This document shows, one piece after another, positions 19,209 through 30,608 of a DNA stretch of 64,000 nt. Numbering within the stretch: position 1 is the first letter of the stretch; each line of letters opens with the position of its first letter. The translations under genes were made by a program, and so were the position numbers. The stretch is from Candidatus Ruthia sp. Cpac_8_S14. GTDB taxonomy: Bacteria > Pseudomonadota > Gammaproteobacteria > PS1 > Pseudothioglobaceae. The DNA lies in the NCBI GenBank assembly GCA_021730205.1, contig CP072533.1:773380-837379 (forward strand), given 5' to 3'. The notes beneath the pieces are model-generated. The model saw only the letters and a program-made list of their open reading frames with translations. It was not told the origin of the DNA and made no database searches.

Positions 19209-20714
19209 TTAGAGTTTAGACGTTAAGGCTTGATGTAATAAATGCTCAATTGAGGTATGTATCAGCTCAATCACTGATTGTGGATACAAGCCCATGGCCA
19301 GTACTGCCACTGCCAAAATAGCAAGGATTGAAAATTCACGAGCATTAATGTCTTTTAGGGTTGCCACAACAGGATTGGTAACAGCACCCCAAAACACTCG
19401 TTTTACCATCCATAATGTATACGCCGCACCTATAATAAGTGTGCTTGCCGCTAATACGCCGTACCAGATATTTGCTTGAATGGCGCCTAGAATGACCATA
19501 AACTCTCCCACAAAACCTGAGGTGCCTGGCAGACCCGCATTGGCCATTGCAAACAGCACAGCAAAGCCTGTGAATTTAGGCATAGAATTAATCACACCAC
19601 CATAAGTTGATATCTCTCTTGAATGTAAACGATCATACAACACACCTACCACTAAGAACATGGCGGCTGAGATAAAACCATGTGAAATCATTTGTACCAT
19701 AGCGCCTTCAAGACCCAATAACGCGCCTTCTATTGCACTTGACTTGTAGACTAAAAATAAGATGAATACACCCAATGTTACAAAACCCATATGTGAAATT
19801 GAGGAGTAGGCGATGAGTTTTTTCATGTCACGTTGCACCAGTGCAACAAAACCAATATAAACAATGGCAATAAGGGATAACACAATGATGATTTCTGAAA
19901 ATTCTAATGAGGCGTCGGGCGTGATGGGCAGTGAAAAACGGAAAAAACCATAGCCACCCATTTTCAACATGATTGCCGCTAGAATAACAGAGCCACCTGT
20001 TGGTGCTTGTACGTGTGCATCTGGTAGCCAAGTGTGCACGGGAAACATGGGTACTTTAACCGAAAATGCTATAAAAAACGCCCAGAAAATATAGCTTTGC
20101 TCCGCAAAGCTTAATTCTAAATTGTGCATATCAAGGATTGAAAACGAGCCACCTTTGTTATACATATAGATGAGCGATACCAACATAAATACCGAACCTA
20201 AGAAAGTGTATAAGAAAAACTTAATAGAGGCATACACGCGATTGCCCCCACCCCAAATACCAATAATCAACAACATGGGGATTAATGATGCTTCCCAAAA
20301 TGCATAAAATAGAATGGCGTCTAATGAGGAAAACACGCCAATAATCAAACCTTCCATCATCAAAAAAGCTGCCATATAATGGGCGCATCTTTTGGTAATC
20401 ACTTCCCAGCCTGCAACAATGACTAAAATTGTTGAGAAGGTTGTGAGGATAATCAGCGGCATAGAAATGCCGTCTATACCAATATGGTAATGAATGTTAA
20501 ATTGTGATATCCAAGAGGTTCTTTCAACAAACTGCATTAAATGTGTTGATGAGTCAAAGCCTGTATAAAGGCTTAGTGACATCATAAAAACAAGTACTGA
20601 AATGATGATACTCGCCCAACGGGCTGTATTAGCGTGATTGTTACCAATGAAAATCACCAATACACTAGAGAAGATCGGCAACCAAATTAGCAAGCTAAGT
20701 AATGAGTTTTCCAT
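19209..20714 (-). CDS. nuoM: NADH-quinone oxidoreductase subunit M
   Basis: This 501-residue antiporter-like subunit of the complex I membrane arm carries the signature FYAFWEASLIPMLLIIGIWG with its proton-channel glutamate, HTWLPDAHVQAPTGGSVILA, and KKLIAYSSISHMGFV. Numerous transmembrane helices span the whole length. It lies between nuoL (2-bp gap) and nuoN (3-bp gap), so translation is likely coupled. No anomalies were seen. Confidence 0.97.
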   Translation of the reverse strand: MENSLLSLLIWLPIFSSVLVIFIGNNHANTARWASIIISVLVFMMSLSLYTGFDSSTHLMQFVERTSWISQFNIHYHIGIDGISMPLIILTTFSTILVIVAGWEVITKRCAHYMAAFLMMEGLIIGVFSSLDAILFYAFWEASLIPMLLIIGIWGGGNRVYASIKFFLYTFLGSVFMLVSLIYMYNKGGSFSILDMHNLELSFAEQSYIFWAFFIAFSVKVPMFPVHTWLPDAHVQAPTGGSVILAAIMLKMGGYGFFRFSLPITPDASLEFSEIIIVLSLIAIVYIGFVALVQRDMKKLIAYSSISHMGFVTLGVFILFLVYKSSAIEGALLGLEGAMVQMISHGFISAAMFLVVGVLYDRLHSREISTYGGVINSMPKFTGFAVLFAMANAGLPGTSGFVGEFMVILGAIQANIWYGVLAASTLIIGAAYTLWMVKRVFWGAVTNPVVATLKDINAREFSILAILAVAVLAMGLYPQSVIELIHTSIEHLLHQALTSKL

Positions 20715-20716
20715 AA

Positions 20717-22678
20717 TTAAAGCTCAAGTAATGGGTTATCGCCTGCAAACAGCGCCCAAGTTAAAATAATTAATAAGCTAAGAATCATAAAAAAAGCGTA
20801 GTGATAAACATAGCCTGTTTGAATGAGGCGCACAACCTTGCCAATAAAACCAATAAATTTTGCACTGCCATTGACCAGTATCTTATCAATCAAACCAACG
20901 TCAGACACCTTATATAAAAAATTGCCTAGTTTCTTAACGCCACTGACAAAAACAATATCGTTAAAACGATCAAAACCGTACAAGGATTCAAGTACGTAGT
21001 TAGTGCGGTGGCATTTCTTTTGTATCCAATCAGCCCATTGTGTTTTATAAATTGAAAAAACCCAAGCAGTGACAATACCACCTATCATCATCCAAAATGG
21101 CAAGGTCTGTATTGCATGGGGAATCATTGAGGCTGCGCCATGGAATTCGCGATTTAACTCAGCCATAGAAGTGTGTTTTGAGGCAATGGTAATTGCATTA
21201 TCTAACCAGCCATTAAACAACATAGGCTCAATCGTTAAATATCCAATCACTAGGGACGGGATGGCCAAAGCAATGAGTGGAAATGTCATTGAAGGTGCGG
21301 ATTCATGTAGGTGTTTAGCGGTATGTTCATCCACCCTAGACTCGCCATGAAAGACCAAGAAAAACATTCTTAATGAATAAAAAGCAGTAATAAATACGCC
21401 CACTACCACCACAACATAAACCCAACTTGCATACGGTAATGATGAAAAGTGCACTGCTTCAATAATCATGTCTTTTGAGTAAAAACCTGAAAAACCTGGA
21501 AAGCCAATCAGAGCTAATGTGCCAATCAGTGCAGTCCAATAAGTAATTGGCATTTTTTTACGCAATCCGCCCATCTTACGAATGTCTTGCTGATGATGCA
21601 TAACAACAATGACTGAACCTGCGCCTAAAAATAATAATGCTTTAAAAAATGCATGTGTCATTAGATGAAAAATGGCAACCGAATAAGCACTCACACCTAA
21701 CGCAACCGTCATATAACCCAATTGTGACAAAGTTGAGTAAGCCACCACTTTTTTAATGTCATTTTGTACAATACCAAGCAGCCCCATAAACAGAGCGGTG
21801 ATTGCACCGACTATCATCACTACTGTTAGTGCAACGTCACTTAATTCAAACATGGGTGACATACGTGACACCATGAAAATACCTGCGGTTACCATAGTAG
21901 CAGCATGAATTAAAGCTGAAATCGGTGTTGGGCCTTCCATTGAACCTGGCAGCCAAACATGCAATGGCACTTGTGCAGATTTACCCATTGCGCCGACAAA
22001 TAGTAACAAACAAGTAATAGTAATAAGATCTAAACCCCAAAGTTGTTGCTTCATCGTTTTATCAAGACTTGAAAATACTTCCATGTAATCTAATGAGCCA
22101 CTAAACGCCAATACCAGGCCAATGCCTAGTAAAAAGCCAAAATCACCCACACGATTAACCAAAAAGGCTTTAAAGTTTGCTTGTACTGCGCTTTCCTTGT
22201 GGTGCCAAAAACCAATCAATAAGTATGAAACCAATCCAACCGCTTCCCAACCAAAGAAAAGTTGCATAAAGTTATTGCTCATCACCAACATAAACATTGA
22301 GAACGTGAACAGCGAAATATAACTAAAAAATTTCGTATAACCCACATCGTCATACATATAGCCAATGGTATAAATATGCACCATGAGCGAGACAAAGGAC
22401 ACCACCACCAACATCACGGACGTTAAATTATCAATTAAAAAGCCAACACTGACGTTTAGATTATTAATTTGCATCCAAGTGTAGAGATTTTGATTAAAAA
22501 CCTCGCCCTGCTCTAAAACGTGATAATTAAACACATATAAAGACAATACAGTTGAAATCAACACACCTAAAATAGTCAGTATATGTGTGGCTATTCTGCC
22601 AAGCATAGTGCCAAGAAACCCTGCAAGGATTGCGCCTACTAAAGGTGAAAGTGCAATTGTTAAGTAAATATTTTCCAT
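20717..22678 (-). CDS. nuoL: NADH-quinone oxidoreductase subunit L
   Basis: This 653-residue protein is the distal antiporter-like subunit of complex I, with the long lateral amphipathic helix in its C-terminal third. Key motifs are LFFGWEAVGLVSYLLIGFWH, KSAQVPLHVWLPGSMEGPTP and KKVVAYSTLSQLGYM. The start codon overlaps the end of a small DUF4160-derived frame, which separates it from nuoK. Elsewhere in the operon the genes abut, so that 169-bp gap is the odd one out. Confidence 0.97.
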   Translation of the reverse strand: MENIYLTIALSPLVGAILAGFLGTMLGRIATHILTILGVLISTVLSLYVFNYHVLEQGEVFNQNLYTWMQINNLNVSVGFLIDNLTSVMLVVVSFVSLMVHIYTIGYMYDDVGYTKFFSYISLFTFSMFMLVMSNNFMQLFFGWEAVGLVSYLLIGFWHHKESAVQANFKAFLVNRVGDFGFLLGIGLVLAFSGSLDYMEVFSSLDKTMKQQLWGLDLITITCLLLFVGAMGKSAQVPLHVWLPGSMEGPTPISALIHAATMVTAGIFMVSRMSPMFELSDVALTVVMIVGAITALFMGLLGIVQNDIKKVVAYSTLSQLGYMTVALGVSAYSVAIFHLMTHAFFKALLFLGAGSVIVVMHHQQDIRKMGGLRKKMPITYWTALIGTLALIGFPGFSGFYSKDMIIEAVHFSSLPYASWVYVVVVVGVFITAFYSLRMFFLVFHGESRVDEHTAKHLHESAPSMTFPLIALAIPSLVIGYLTIEPMLFNGWLDNAITIASKHTSMAELNREFHGAASMIPHAIQTLPFWMMIGGIVTAWVFSIYKTQWADWIQKKCHRTNYVLESLYGFDRFNDIVFVSGVKKLGNFLYKVSDVGLIDKILVNGSAKFIGFIGKVVRLIQTGYVYHYAFFMILSLLIILTWALFAGDNPLLEL

Positions 22679-22845
22679 GCTTTATTGATTGTTATTGTTA
22701 ATATCGTAAATAATCGTATCAGAGCTAAAATAAAACTAGCCTCAAATTTGCCATATTCTGCGTCAATATGAGCAACACTATGTTTACCTTTATCGTAAAA
22801 ATATAGGCGAATGATAATTCCATAAAATACCGATACTACTGGCAC
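22660..22845 (-). pseudogene. DUF4160 protein remnant inside the nuo operon
   Basis: This 61-codon frame begins MPVVSVFYGIIIRLYFYD and continues HIDAEYGKFEASF, the N-terminal half of DUF4160 proteins (usually MPVIS-FYGI-I-MYF-DH-PPH-HAEYGE). After EASF it runs into unrelated hydrophobic sequence and overlaps the nuoL start, and the alternative frame also stops quickly. DUF4160 proteins are often paired with DUF2442 partners in toxin-antitoxin-like modules, but no partner is present. It is therefore probably a truncated, non-functional insertion that has been tolerated between nuoK and nuoL. Confidence 0.6.
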
Positions 22846-22847
22846 GC

Positions 22848-23153
22848 CTATCCCTTTAAACTATTAGTAACATCAACACTAATAGAGCCACGGTTTCTGA
22901 ATAATAAGGTCAAAATCGCCAAACCAATGGCAACCTCAGCTGCTGCTACTGTCAAAACAAAGAAAACAAAAATTTGTCCTGCTTCATTGCCTAAAAAATG
23001 TGAAAAGGCGACAAAATTAGTATTAACAGCAACCAAAATCAACTCCACACACATCAACAGTGTAATAATATTAGTACGATTAACAAAAATACCCACCAAG
23101 CCAATGCAAAAAATAACATTGCTTAGCATTAAATAACTACTTAAACTGACCAT
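22848..23153 (-). CDS. nuoK: NADH-quinone oxidoreductase subunit K
   Basis: This 101-residue membrane subunit has three helices. The second and third carry the conserved glutamates of the proton path ([17 protein letters not shown], and [17 protein letters not shown]). It sits directly against nuoJ and forms the NuoJ-NuoK part of the membrane arm. Length and motifs are standard. Confidence 0.97.
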   Translation of the reverse strand: MVSLSSYLMLSNVIFCIGLVGIFVNRTNIITLLMCVELILVAVNTNFVAFSHFLGNEAGQIFVFFVLTVAAAEVAIGLAILTLLFRNRGSISVDVTNSLKG

Positions 23154-23765
23154 TTATTTATCCTCCTTACTCGGCAAGGTGATTGAAACAAGTCTTACCC
23201 TGTCTTTGGCTTGAACATTTACTTGTTCAGAAATAGATTGTTTTTTATGGCTTGTGTCGTTTCTGTGCACCAAGGTAATAGCGGCAATAATTGCAGTTAA
23301 TAACAACACTGCGGCAAGTTCAAATGGATAAACATAGGTGGTGTAAAGCTGCATTGCCAATACCGTAATGTTGCTATAACCTGCATCGTGACGAGTTGGA
23401 CTACTGAATACATCTAGCCCAAATTGATTAGCGCCTAGTACCAAACTCATCTCAGCAGCAACAATAGCAGCAACAACAAGCCCTAACGGCAAATAGCCTG
23501 TAAATTTTGCCCTGAGTGTTGATTTGTCGATATTAAGCATTTTAATCACGAATAAAAACAACACCATGACCGCACCAACATAAACCAAAATCAAAGTAAT
23601 GGCTAAAAATTCGGCCTCAAGTAAAATCCAGATACTGGCAGCACTAAAAAATACCAGCACTAAAAATAAAACCGCCTTTGCTGCATTGCGTGAAAAAATC
23701 ATCAAAAGAGAGCTGGTGACAAACCAAAATGAGAGAATGTAGAATATTATTTGTTCAGATTCCAT
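23154..23765 (-). CDS. nuoJ: NADH-quinone oxidoreductase subunit J
   Basis: This 203-residue membrane subunit has five hydrophobic helices. The conserved LILVYVGAVMVLFLFVIKML, which contains the pi-bulge helix, supports the call. A polar C-terminal tail of about 40 residues follows the last helix. It lies between nuoI and nuoK with no intergenic space on the nuoK side. It helps couple quinone chemistry to proton pumping. Confidence 0.96.
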   Translation of the reverse strand: MESEQIIFYILSFWFVTSSLLMIFSRNAAKAVLFLVLVFFSAASIWILLEAEFLAITLILVYVGAVMVLFLFVIKMLNIDKSTLRAKFTGYLPLGLVVAAIVAAEMSLVLGANQFGLDVFSSPTRHDAGYSNITVLAMQLYTTYVYPFELAAVLLLTAIIAAITLVHRNDTSHKKQSISEQVNVQAKDRVRLVSITLPSKEDK

Positions 23766-23774
23766 GATTTACCT

Positions 23775-24266
23775 TTATTTATACTTAGCATCTTCAAGCT
23801 TAGCTTGATTAATGGCTTGTTCATTTTGACTGCCTACTTCTAATAGACGCTCCTTGGTCATAATACTGCCCTGCCTTGACTCAAAAACATAATCAAAAAT
23901 TTGTGTCTCAATAATCGCATCAACGGGGCAGGCCTCTTCGCAAAATCCACAAAAAATACACTTAAATAAATCAATGTCATATTGAATAGTACGACGCGTG
24001 CCATCATCACGCATTTCAGATTCAATGGTAATAGCATTGGCAGGACAAACAGCCTCGCACAATTTACAAGCAATACAGCGCTCTTCACCATTGGGGTAGC
24101 GACGTAATGCATGTAAGCCTCTAAAACGTGGTGATATCGGGGTTCTTTCTTCTGGGAATTGAACGGTAATTTTTTTGTTAACCAACTCTTTTGCCGTAAT
24201 TTTCAATCCAGTGCGTAATTCATTTAGGGTGAAATCTTTAATCAATTTACTTAATTTTTTAATCAT
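23775..24266 (-). CDS. nuoI: NADH-quinone oxidoreductase subunit I
   Basis: This 163-residue ferredoxin-like subunit of the peripheral arm carries clusters N6a and N6b. Both 8Fe ferredoxin motifs are complete: [12 protein letters not shown] and [12 protein letters not shown]. An amphipathic N-terminus and the [20 protein letters not shown] loop are typical. It passes electrons towards NuoB and quinone. It lies 13 bp after nuoH. Confidence 0.97.
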   Translation of the reverse strand: MIKKLSKLIKDFTLNELRTGLKITAKELVNKKITVQFPEERTPISPRFRGLHALRRYPNGEERCIACKLCEAVCPANAITIESEMRDDGTRRTIQYDIDLFKCIFCGFCEEACPVDAIIETQIFDYVFESRQGSIMTKERLLEVGSQNEQAINQAKLEDAKYK

Positions 24267-24279
24267 AAAATATACTCAC

Positions 24280-25353
24280 TTAAAACCACGGACCTAATTG
24301 TAATCGGGTCATTAGCGCCACAACAAATATCCAAATAATGGTGATTGGTAAAAACACTTTCCAAGACAAATGCATAATTTGATCGTATCTAAAGCGTGGA
24401 AAAGTAGCACGCACCCATAAATATAAAAACATAAAGAAAGTAGTCTTTGCCAATAGCCAAATAATACCTGGTACCCAAGCAAATACGTTTTCAAAATAAG
24501 GGATAGCCTCAAAAGGAGAATGCCAGCCACCAAAGAACATCACTACAGCAAGTACCGCCATTAAAATCATATTGGCATATTCTGCTAAGAAAAATACTGC
24601 AAATGTCATACCTGAATATTCAACATGTGTGCCACCCACAATTTCTGATTCACCTTCCACAACATCAAAAGGCGCACGGTTGGTTTCCACAAGGGCCGAG
24701 ATAAAAAAGATAATCATCATGGGAAACAAAGGAATAAAGTACCAATGAACAATACCGCCTTGTTGCGCTTGAACAATGGTGTTTAAGTTAGCACTGCCAG
24801 CAATCATCACAACTGTTACCAGTGCAAAACCAATAACAATTTCGTACGAGACCAACAAAGATGCACTTCTAAGTGCGCCTAATAGTGGATATTTGGAATT
24901 AGACGCCCAGCCTGCCAAAATAATACCGTAAACCCCAATAGAGCCAATCGCTAAAACATACAACAAACTAATATCTAGATTGGTGACATAAATACCTTCA
25001 TCAAATGGGATGACTGCCCATACTGCAATGGCAGGTGCGATTGCTAATACAGGTGCCAATAAAAATAGATAGATATTTGCTTTGGTAGGAAAAATAATTT
25101 CCTTGGTCATTAGCTTTAAAGCATCGGCAATGGGTTGCAACCAGCCTTTTGGACCAACACGATTAGGACCGATACGTAATTGCATATAGCCAATCACTTT
25201 GCGTTCAGCGTAAGTAAAGTAAGCTACCACTAACATTAGTGGCATCACCAAAGCAATTGCCTTAATCAAAATAATCAAAATACTAGCCACTGTGCCATCA
25301 AGCCAAGGAATGAGCGTATGTAGTATTTGCACAAAGGCTTGCCAAAGCTCCAT
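24280..25353 (-). CDS. nuoH: NADH-quinone oxidoreductase subunit H
   Basis: This membrane subunit at the quinone-binding interface is about 357 residues long from MELWQAF. The frame is open for 17 more codons upstream, inside nuoG, but the ATG at 25351-25353 forms a TAATG overlap with the nuoG stop and is the better start. Conserved segments include [20 protein letters not shown] and [19 protein letters not shown], the latter being the loop lining the quinone channel. Confidence 0.96.
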   Translation of the reverse strand: MELWQAFVQILHTLIPWLDGTVASILIILIKAIALVMPLMLVVAYFTYAERKVIGYMQLRIGPNRVGPKGWLQPIADALKLMTKEIIFPTKANIYLFLLAPVLAIAPAIAVWAVIPFDEGIYVTNLDISLLYVLAIGSIGVYGIILAGWASNSKYPLLGALRSASLLVSYEIVIGFALVTVVMIAGSANLNTIVQAQQGGIVHWYFIPLFPMMIIFFISALVETNRAPFDVVEGESEIVGGTHVEYSGMTFAVFFLAEYANMILMAVLAVVMFFGGWHSPFEAIPYFENVFAWVPGIIWLLAKTTFFMFLYLWVRATFPRFRYDQIMHLSWKVFLPITIIWIFVVALMTRLQLGPWF

Positions 25354-27617
25354 TACGTTTGTTCCTGAGTGTTGGTTGCCTGATTGGCATTGATAAATAC
25401 ACAACCATCTGCCACTGCACTAGTAATAACCACAGGCACCCCTAAATATTTATCATCGGCTGATAAGCCTAATGTTTCAGCACTCGCTTGGTTCATATAA
25501 GCACTGTTCATTTGTCCGATCTTAGTTTTTTGCAATGCGCTACTGTGTCTTAATACAGCATCAATACTGTAAGGTGAGCTTTGCCAAATTGTGCTGATGC
25601 TATTATATTTACTGGTGAGATTAATATCCTCATCATGAGTATGTTTTGCATATGGTTGATGAGATATTTCAGCCAAAATCTGAGTAGAATCTGCATAATG
25701 AAAACCTGGCAGTTCTAGTAAATCAGCCATGACTTTTAAGACTTTCCAAGCAGGTTTAACTTCCTTTGGTGCTTTAACTGCTGCTGTGTAAGATTGCATA
25801 TCATTGTTAATATTAAGTTGCGTTCCTGAGGTTTCATAAACACTGGCAATTGGCAAAATAACATCTGAATAGTCAGAGACGATATCGTCTTTAAAACCAT
25901 TTAAAGAAATGACAAAAGTATCATCTTTTGTGAAGGCTTTAACGGCTATTTCTAGATCATGAAAATCGTACTGCGGATAAATATCTAATAAAATAAAGCC
26001 GCGCATATCAGATACAAGCATTGTATTAACATCCATGCCAGAATTTTTCGGTACAAACCCAACCAAATTAGCCGCTATGGTGTTTGCTGTTATGCTCAAA
26101 TTAAGCGTTTTACTATTGGCATTTCGAGCAATTTGGGTGACTAAATTAGCAATGGTTGAAGCATCTTCATTATTAATAATATGCTCACCTAAAATAATAA
26201 CTGAACTGCTAGAATTTAACAACTTAGAAGCTATATTGTTAGCCACTTCATCAACCTCAACAGCTGCCAAATAATCAGGCAATTCTTGGGCATTATTAGT
26301 CATGATTGACTTAAGCACACCTGCCAACGTAAACACTATTTTGTTTGGTGCGGTAATATTTTCAGTATTAAGCAGGTAGTTAAAATCAAACGCCATTACG
26401 TTCAATACATCAATATCAGCACCTTTTTTTGTGGCTTTGCGCAAACGATGATTAATCATGGGTTGTTCTAATTGAATATTAGCACCGATAATGAGTGCGT
26501 AATCTATCTTTTCCAATGCATCCAATTTGATGTTTGAATCAAGTGTAATGATGTTGTCTAAGTTTTTAACATTTAAACGATGATCGATATTATCACAACC
26601 GATTTCTGTTAGGATTTTTTTCAATAAATAAAGCTCTTCCATGGTCGCTGTACTTGATACTAGACCGCCTAATTGATTGGCTTTTTGATGCTTTAAAACA
26701 TGACTATTGAGTCCTTTTACAGCATAATCTAATGCCACTTTCCAGCTCACTTGCTTCCATTGTCCTTGGACTTTAATTTGAGGTTCTAACAATCTATTTT
26801 TATGTGTTAAACCTTCATACGAGAAGCGATCACGATTAGAAATCCAAGTTTCATTAACCCAATCATTATCAGCAGACACAACCCGTTTAACCTTGCCTTT
26901 GTAAGTTTGTACAAACAGATTTGAACCCACCAAATCATGCCTTGCAATACTAGGCATTGAATTCATTTGCCATGACCTTAATTCATATCTAAATGGCTTA
27001 GAGGTGAGTGCGCCAACTGGACAAACATCAATCATATTGCCTGACAATTCAGATTGAATGCCTTCTCTCAAAAATGGCTCAATCTTTAAATTCTCGCCTC
27101 GTCCAGTGCCACCCATCTCCATCATGCCAGCAATTTCTAAACCAAAACGTACGCAACGTGTGCAATGAATACAACGTGTCATATCCGTTTGAATTAGTGC
27201 ACCAATACCATTATCTGGCACAATGCGTTTACCTTCTGAAAAACGAGAAACATCTGAGCCGTATTCAACAGCCACATCTTGCAACTCACACTCGCCACCT
27301 TGGTCGCAAATCGGACAATCAAGTGGGTGATTAATGAGTAAAAATTCTATCACTGCTTTTTGGCTGGCTTTGACTTTGTCGTTTTGTGTATGAACTTTCA
27401 TACCCTCATTCACAGGTGTAGAACACGCAGGTTGAGGTTTGGGTACGCCTTCCACATCTACCAAACACATCCGACAAGAAGCAGCTATTGACAACTTTTT
27501 ATGATAGCAAAATCTTGGCACACTAACGCCTTCTCTATCACTGACTGTGATTAGCATTTCACCTGCTTTAGCGCTCACTACTTTGCCGTCAATTTCAATT
27601 TCAATATCAGCCATCAA
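25353..27617 (-). CDS. nuoG: NADH-quinone oxidoreductase subunit G
   Basis: This 754-residue iron-sulfur subunit has an N-terminal [2Fe-2S] domain ([15 protein letters not shown] then PACSTPV), the [14 protein letters not shown] motif with a His ligand for N5, and the 4Fe-4S motif [11 protein letters not shown] with CPVGAL further on. A molybdopterin-oxidoreductase-like domain without a cofactor fills about 220-700. It is the electron conduit in the peripheral arm between NuoF and NuoI. It starts 1 bp after nuoF and ends overlapping nuoH. The C-terminal half is less conserved, as is usual. Confidence 0.95.
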   Translation of the reverse strand: MMADIEIEIDGKVVSAKAGEMLITVSDREGVSVPRFCYHKKLSIAASCRMCLVDVEGVPKPQPACSTPVNEGMKVHTQNDKVKASQKAVIEFLLINHPLDCPICDQGGECELQDVAVEYGSDVSRFSEGKRIVPDNGIGALIQTDMTRCIHCTRCVRFGLEIAGMMEMGGTGRGENLKIEPFLREGIQSELSGNMIDVCPVGALTSKPFRYELRSWQMNSMPSIARHDLVGSNLFVQTYKGKVKRVVSADNDWVNETWISNRDRFSYEGLTHKNRLLEPQIKVQGQWKQVSWKVALDYAVKGLNSHVLKHQKANQLGGLVSSTATMEELYLLKKILTEIGCDNIDHRLNVKNLDNIITLDSNIKLDALEKIDYALIIGANIQLEQPMINHRLRKATKKGADIDVLNVMAFDFNYLLNTENITAPNKIVFTLAGVLKSIMTNNAQELPDYLAAVEVDEVANNIASKLLNSSSSVIILGEHIINNEDASTIANLVTQIARNANSKTLNLSITANTIAANLVGFVPKNSGMDVNTMLVSDMRGFILLDIYPQYDFHDLEIAVKAFTKDDTFVISLNGFKDDIVSDYSDVILPIASVYETSGTQLNINNDMQSYTAAVKAPKEVKPAWKVLKVMADLLELPGFHYADSTQILAEISHQPYAKHTHDEDINLTSKYNSISTIWQSSPYSIDAVLRHSSALQKTKIGQMNSAYMNQASAETLGLSADDKYLGVPVVITSAVADGCVFINANQATNTQEQT

Positions 27618-27618
27618 A

Positions 27619-28887
27619 TTATTCCTTCACCATTGATTTACCATGCTTAATATAATATTCGAATTCTGGTCTAAAATTGCGTAAAAAACTCTTCACCGGC
27701 ATTGCTGCAGCGTCACCCAGTGCGCAAATGGTGTTGCCCATAATTTTATCTTGCACACCTAACAACAAGCCAATATCGTCCTGTTTGCCATTGCCATCAA
27801 TAATGCGTTCTAATACGCGATATAGCCAGCCTGTACCTTCACGACAAGGGGTGCATTGTCCACAAGATTCATCATAATAAAAATGTGCCAACCTTGTTAG
27901 CACTTCTACCATGCAAGTTGACTCATCCATAATAATCACTGAGCCTGCGCCAAGCATTGAGCCTACTTTTTCAATGCCGTCATAATCCATGGTCATGCTC
28001 ATGGCAACTTCTGCGGTGAGTACTGGGGTTGATGAACCACCTGGAATCACGGCTTTTAACTTAGCACCGTCACGCATACCACCTGCCATCTTGAGTAAAT
28101 CTTTAAAAGATGTCCCCATAGGCACTTCAAAATTTGCTGGGCTTTTAACATGGCCTGAAACTGAAAATAACTTACAACCGCCAGAATTTTCAACGCCGAT
28201 ATCTGCAAACCATTGCCCGCCACGGCTCAGAATTTCAGGTACACTTGCAAAACTCTCGGTATTGTTAATCGTGGTAGGTTTGCCAAACAACCCCACATTA
28301 GCAGGAAATGGCGGTTTAAATCTAGGCTGACCTTTCTTACCTTCAATAGATTCTAACAAAGCGGTTTCTTCGCCACAAATATAAGCACCTGCGCCTAAGT
28401 GTGTGTGTAAATCAAAATTAACTGAACTGTTGTTAATATTTTGACCTAGTAACCCTGCCTCATAAGCCTCCTTTAATGCATCTTCAAAGCGATAAAATGG
28501 CTCCATGAATTCACCGCGGATATAGTTATATCCAACACTGGCATTCATGACAAAGCCACCAATTGCCATGCCTTCAATTACGGCATGTGGGTTAAACCTT
28601 AAAATATCTCTATCTTTACAAGTACCGGGTTCGCCTTCGTCTGAATTACAAACCACGTATTTTTGTCCATCAGAATGACGTGGCATAAAACTCCATTTAA
28701 GCCCAGTGGGAAACCCAGCACCGCCACGACCGCGCAAACCTGAGGCTTTAAGCTCATCAATAATGTGTTCAGGTGTTAAATCGCCTTTTAGGATTTTGCG
28801 CCAGACTGAATAACCGCCACTAGCTTCATAAGTCTTGAGCGAGTAACATTGGTCTTTGGTCAAATTTTTAAAGCAAACTTCGTTCAT
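27619..28887 (-). CDS. nuoF: NADH-quinone oxidoreductase subunit F
   Basis: This 422-residue NADH-binding flavoprotein subunit has the FMN/NADH glycine-rich region [18 protein letters not shown] near residue 50, a second nucleotide loop ([19 protein letters not shown]), and the N3 cluster motif [11 protein letters not shown] with a distant Cys in NTICALGD. It oxidises NADH and passes electrons to NuoG. The start overlaps the nuoE stop by 4 bp. The frame is intact. Confidence 0.97.
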   Translation of the reverse strand: MNEVCFKNLTKDQCYSLKTYEASGGYSVWRKILKGDLTPEHIIDELKASGLRGRGGAGFPTGLKWSFMPRHSDGQKYVVCNSDEGEPGTCKDRDILRFNPHAVIEGMAIGGFVMNASVGYNYIRGEFMEPFYRFEDALKEAYEAGLLGQNINNSSVNFDLHTHLGAGAYICGEETALLESIEGKKGQPRFKPPFPANVGLFGKPTTINNTESFASVPEILSRGGQWFADIGVENSGGCKLFSVSGHVKSPANFEVPMGTSFKDLLKMAGGMRDGAKLKAVIPGGSSTPVLTAEVAMSMTMDYDGIEKVGSMLGAGSVIIMDESTCMVEVLTRLAHFYYDESCGQCTPCREGTGWLYRVLERIIDGNGKQDDIGLLLGVQDKIMGNTICALGDAAAMPVKSFLRNFRPEFEYYIKHGKSMVKE

Positions 28888-29357
28888 TTGAGGTTGTTCA
28901 CAATTTGATCAATCTTGTCACTGGTAAGGTTTTCAAAATATTCATCATTGATCTGAAACATTGGTGCACCCACACAAGCGCCCAAACACTCAACTTTCTT
29001 AACACTAATCAGACCATCTGCAGTTATTTTACCCGTTTTAACGCCTAATTTATTTTCCAGATGTTTAATTAAATCATCAGCACCATTCAACATACATGAG
29101 ATATTATGGCAAAAACGAATCACATGTTTACCGACTTTTTTATGATTGTAATTTTCATAAAAAGTTGCCACTTCTTGAGCGGCAATGCCTGGCATATCTA
29201 AATAATCAGCCACTGCTTGAATGGTATCGGCACTCAGTCTATTTTCATTTTCTGCTTGAACAATTTTTAAAGCTTGCATAACGGCGGAACTTTGCCTGTC
29301 TTTTGGATATTTTGCAATCCAAACATCAATTTGTTTTTTTGCATCAATTGAAATCAT
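28884..29357 (-). CDS. nuoE: NADH-quinone oxidoreductase subunit E
   Basis: This 157-residue thioredoxin-like [2Fe-2S] subunit pairs with NuoF. Cluster N1a ligands are visible as FCHNISC and [10 protein letters not shown]. The four-helix N-terminus includes the usual VATFYENYN motif. It overlaps nuoD by 4 bp on one side and nuoF by 4 bp on the other, consistent with coupled translation. Confidence 0.95.
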   Translation of the reverse strand: MISIDAKKQIDVWIAKYPKDRQSSAVMQALKIVQAENENRLSADTIQAVADYLDMPGIAAQEVATFYENYNHKKVGKHVIRFCHNISCMLNGADDLIKHLENKLGVKTGKITADGLISVKKVECLGACVGAPMFQINDEYFENLTSDKIDQIVNNLK

Positions 29358-30607
29358 CTGTCTATCTCACCAAATACAACATCTTGCGTGCCAATAATAG
29401 TCACAACATCTGACAACATATGCCCTCTTACCATTTCATCCATAGCAGCTAAATGCGCAAAACCAGGTGCTCTAATTTTAACTCTGTAAGGCTTATTGGC
29501 ACCATCAGAAATCAAATACACACCAAACTCGCCCTTGGGATGTTCAACAGCACGATAAACTTCACCTTCTGGCAAGCAATAGCCTTCGGTAAATAATTTA
29601 AAGTGATGAATTAAAGATTCCATATCATCTTTCATGTTAGTGCGTTTTGGGGGTGATACTTTGTGATCATCACTCATGACTGTACCTGGATTTTTTTGTA
29701 GCCAGTTAACACATTGTTTAATAATATGGTTTGATTGACGCATTTCTTCCATGTGTACTAAGTAACGATCATAACTATCACCTGTCACGCCCACTGGAAT
29801 ATCAAACTCTAACTGGTCATAAACTGCATAAGGTTGGTTTTTTCTCAAATCCCACGCTACACCAGAGCCTCTAAGCATAGGACCTGTAAACCCTAGTTGC
29901 TTGGCGCGACTGGCAGAAACAATTCCAATGTTTACCAAACGTTGTTTCCAAATACGATTGTCCGTTAATAACTCATCGTATTGCTGAATACTTTTAGGGA
30001 ATTCTTTAACAAAATCAGCAATAAAATCTAACAATGAGCCTTGACGATTTTCATTCATGACTTTTAATTCTTTATCCGTACGAAAGTCTGATGCCAAATA
30101 TTGTGGCATTTTATCTGGCAAATCTCGATAAACACCGCCTGGGCGATAATAGGTCGCATGCATACGTGAACCTGATACTGCTTCATAACAATCAATCAAT
30201 TTTTCACGTTCACGAAATGCGTATAAGAAAATACTCATCGCACCCACATCAAGCCCGTGCGTACCTAACCACATTAAATGATTAAGAATTCGGGTAATTT
30301 CATCAAACATTACTCGAATGTACTGAGCACGTTCAGGCACTTTGATTCCTAACATGGTTTCAATTGCCATAACATAAGCATGTTCGTTGCACATTATTGA
30401 AACATAATCAAGTCTATCCATATAACCAATTGATTGATTGTATGGCTTTGATTCTATTAATTTTTCTGTACCACGGTGTAATAAGCCAATATGCGGGTCA
30501 GCGCGCTCAATCACCTCGCCATCAATTTCTAAAATAAGGCGCAACACGCCATGCGCTGCAGGATGTTGAGGACCAAAATTAAGGGTATAATTACGAATTT
30601 CAGCCAT
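29354..30607 (-). CDS. nuoD: NADH-quinone oxidoreductase subunit D
   Basis: This 417-residue 49-kDa-type subunit forms the quinone pocket with NuoB. Diagnostic segments are [32 protein letters not shown] and [14 protein letters not shown]. It is related to NiFe-hydrogenase large subunits but lacks the metal-binding cysteines. It is a separate gene from nuoC, unlike the fused nuoCD of enterobacteria. It lies 1 bp after nuoC. Confidence 0.97.
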   Translation of the reverse strand: MAEIRNYTLNFGPQHPAAHGVLRLILEIDGEVIERADPHIGLLHRGTEKLIESKPYNQSIGYMDRLDYVSIMCNEHAYVMAIETMLGIKVPERAQYIRVMFDEITRILNHLMWLGTHGLDVGAMSIFLYAFREREKLIDCYEAVSGSRMHATYYRPGGVYRDLPDKMPQYLASDFRTDKELKVMNENRQGSLLDFIADFVKEFPKSIQQYDELLTDNRIWKQRLVNIGIVSASRAKQLGFTGPMLRGSGVAWDLRKNQPYAVYDQLEFDIPVGVTGDSYDRYLVHMEEMRQSNHIIKQCVNWLQKNPGTVMSDDHKVSPPKRTNMKDDMESLIHHFKLFTEGYCLPEGEVYRAVEHPKGEFGVYLISDGANKPYRVKIRAPGFAHLAAMDEMVRGHMLSDVVTIIGTQDVVFGEIDR

Positions 30608-30608
30608 T

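Noticed and set aside
25354-25404. Longer nuoH start inside nuoG (MCIYQCQSG...)
   Set aside because: The extra residues are the out-of-frame nuoG end, and the ATG at 25353 gives a TAATG overlap and the usual NuoH N-terminus.
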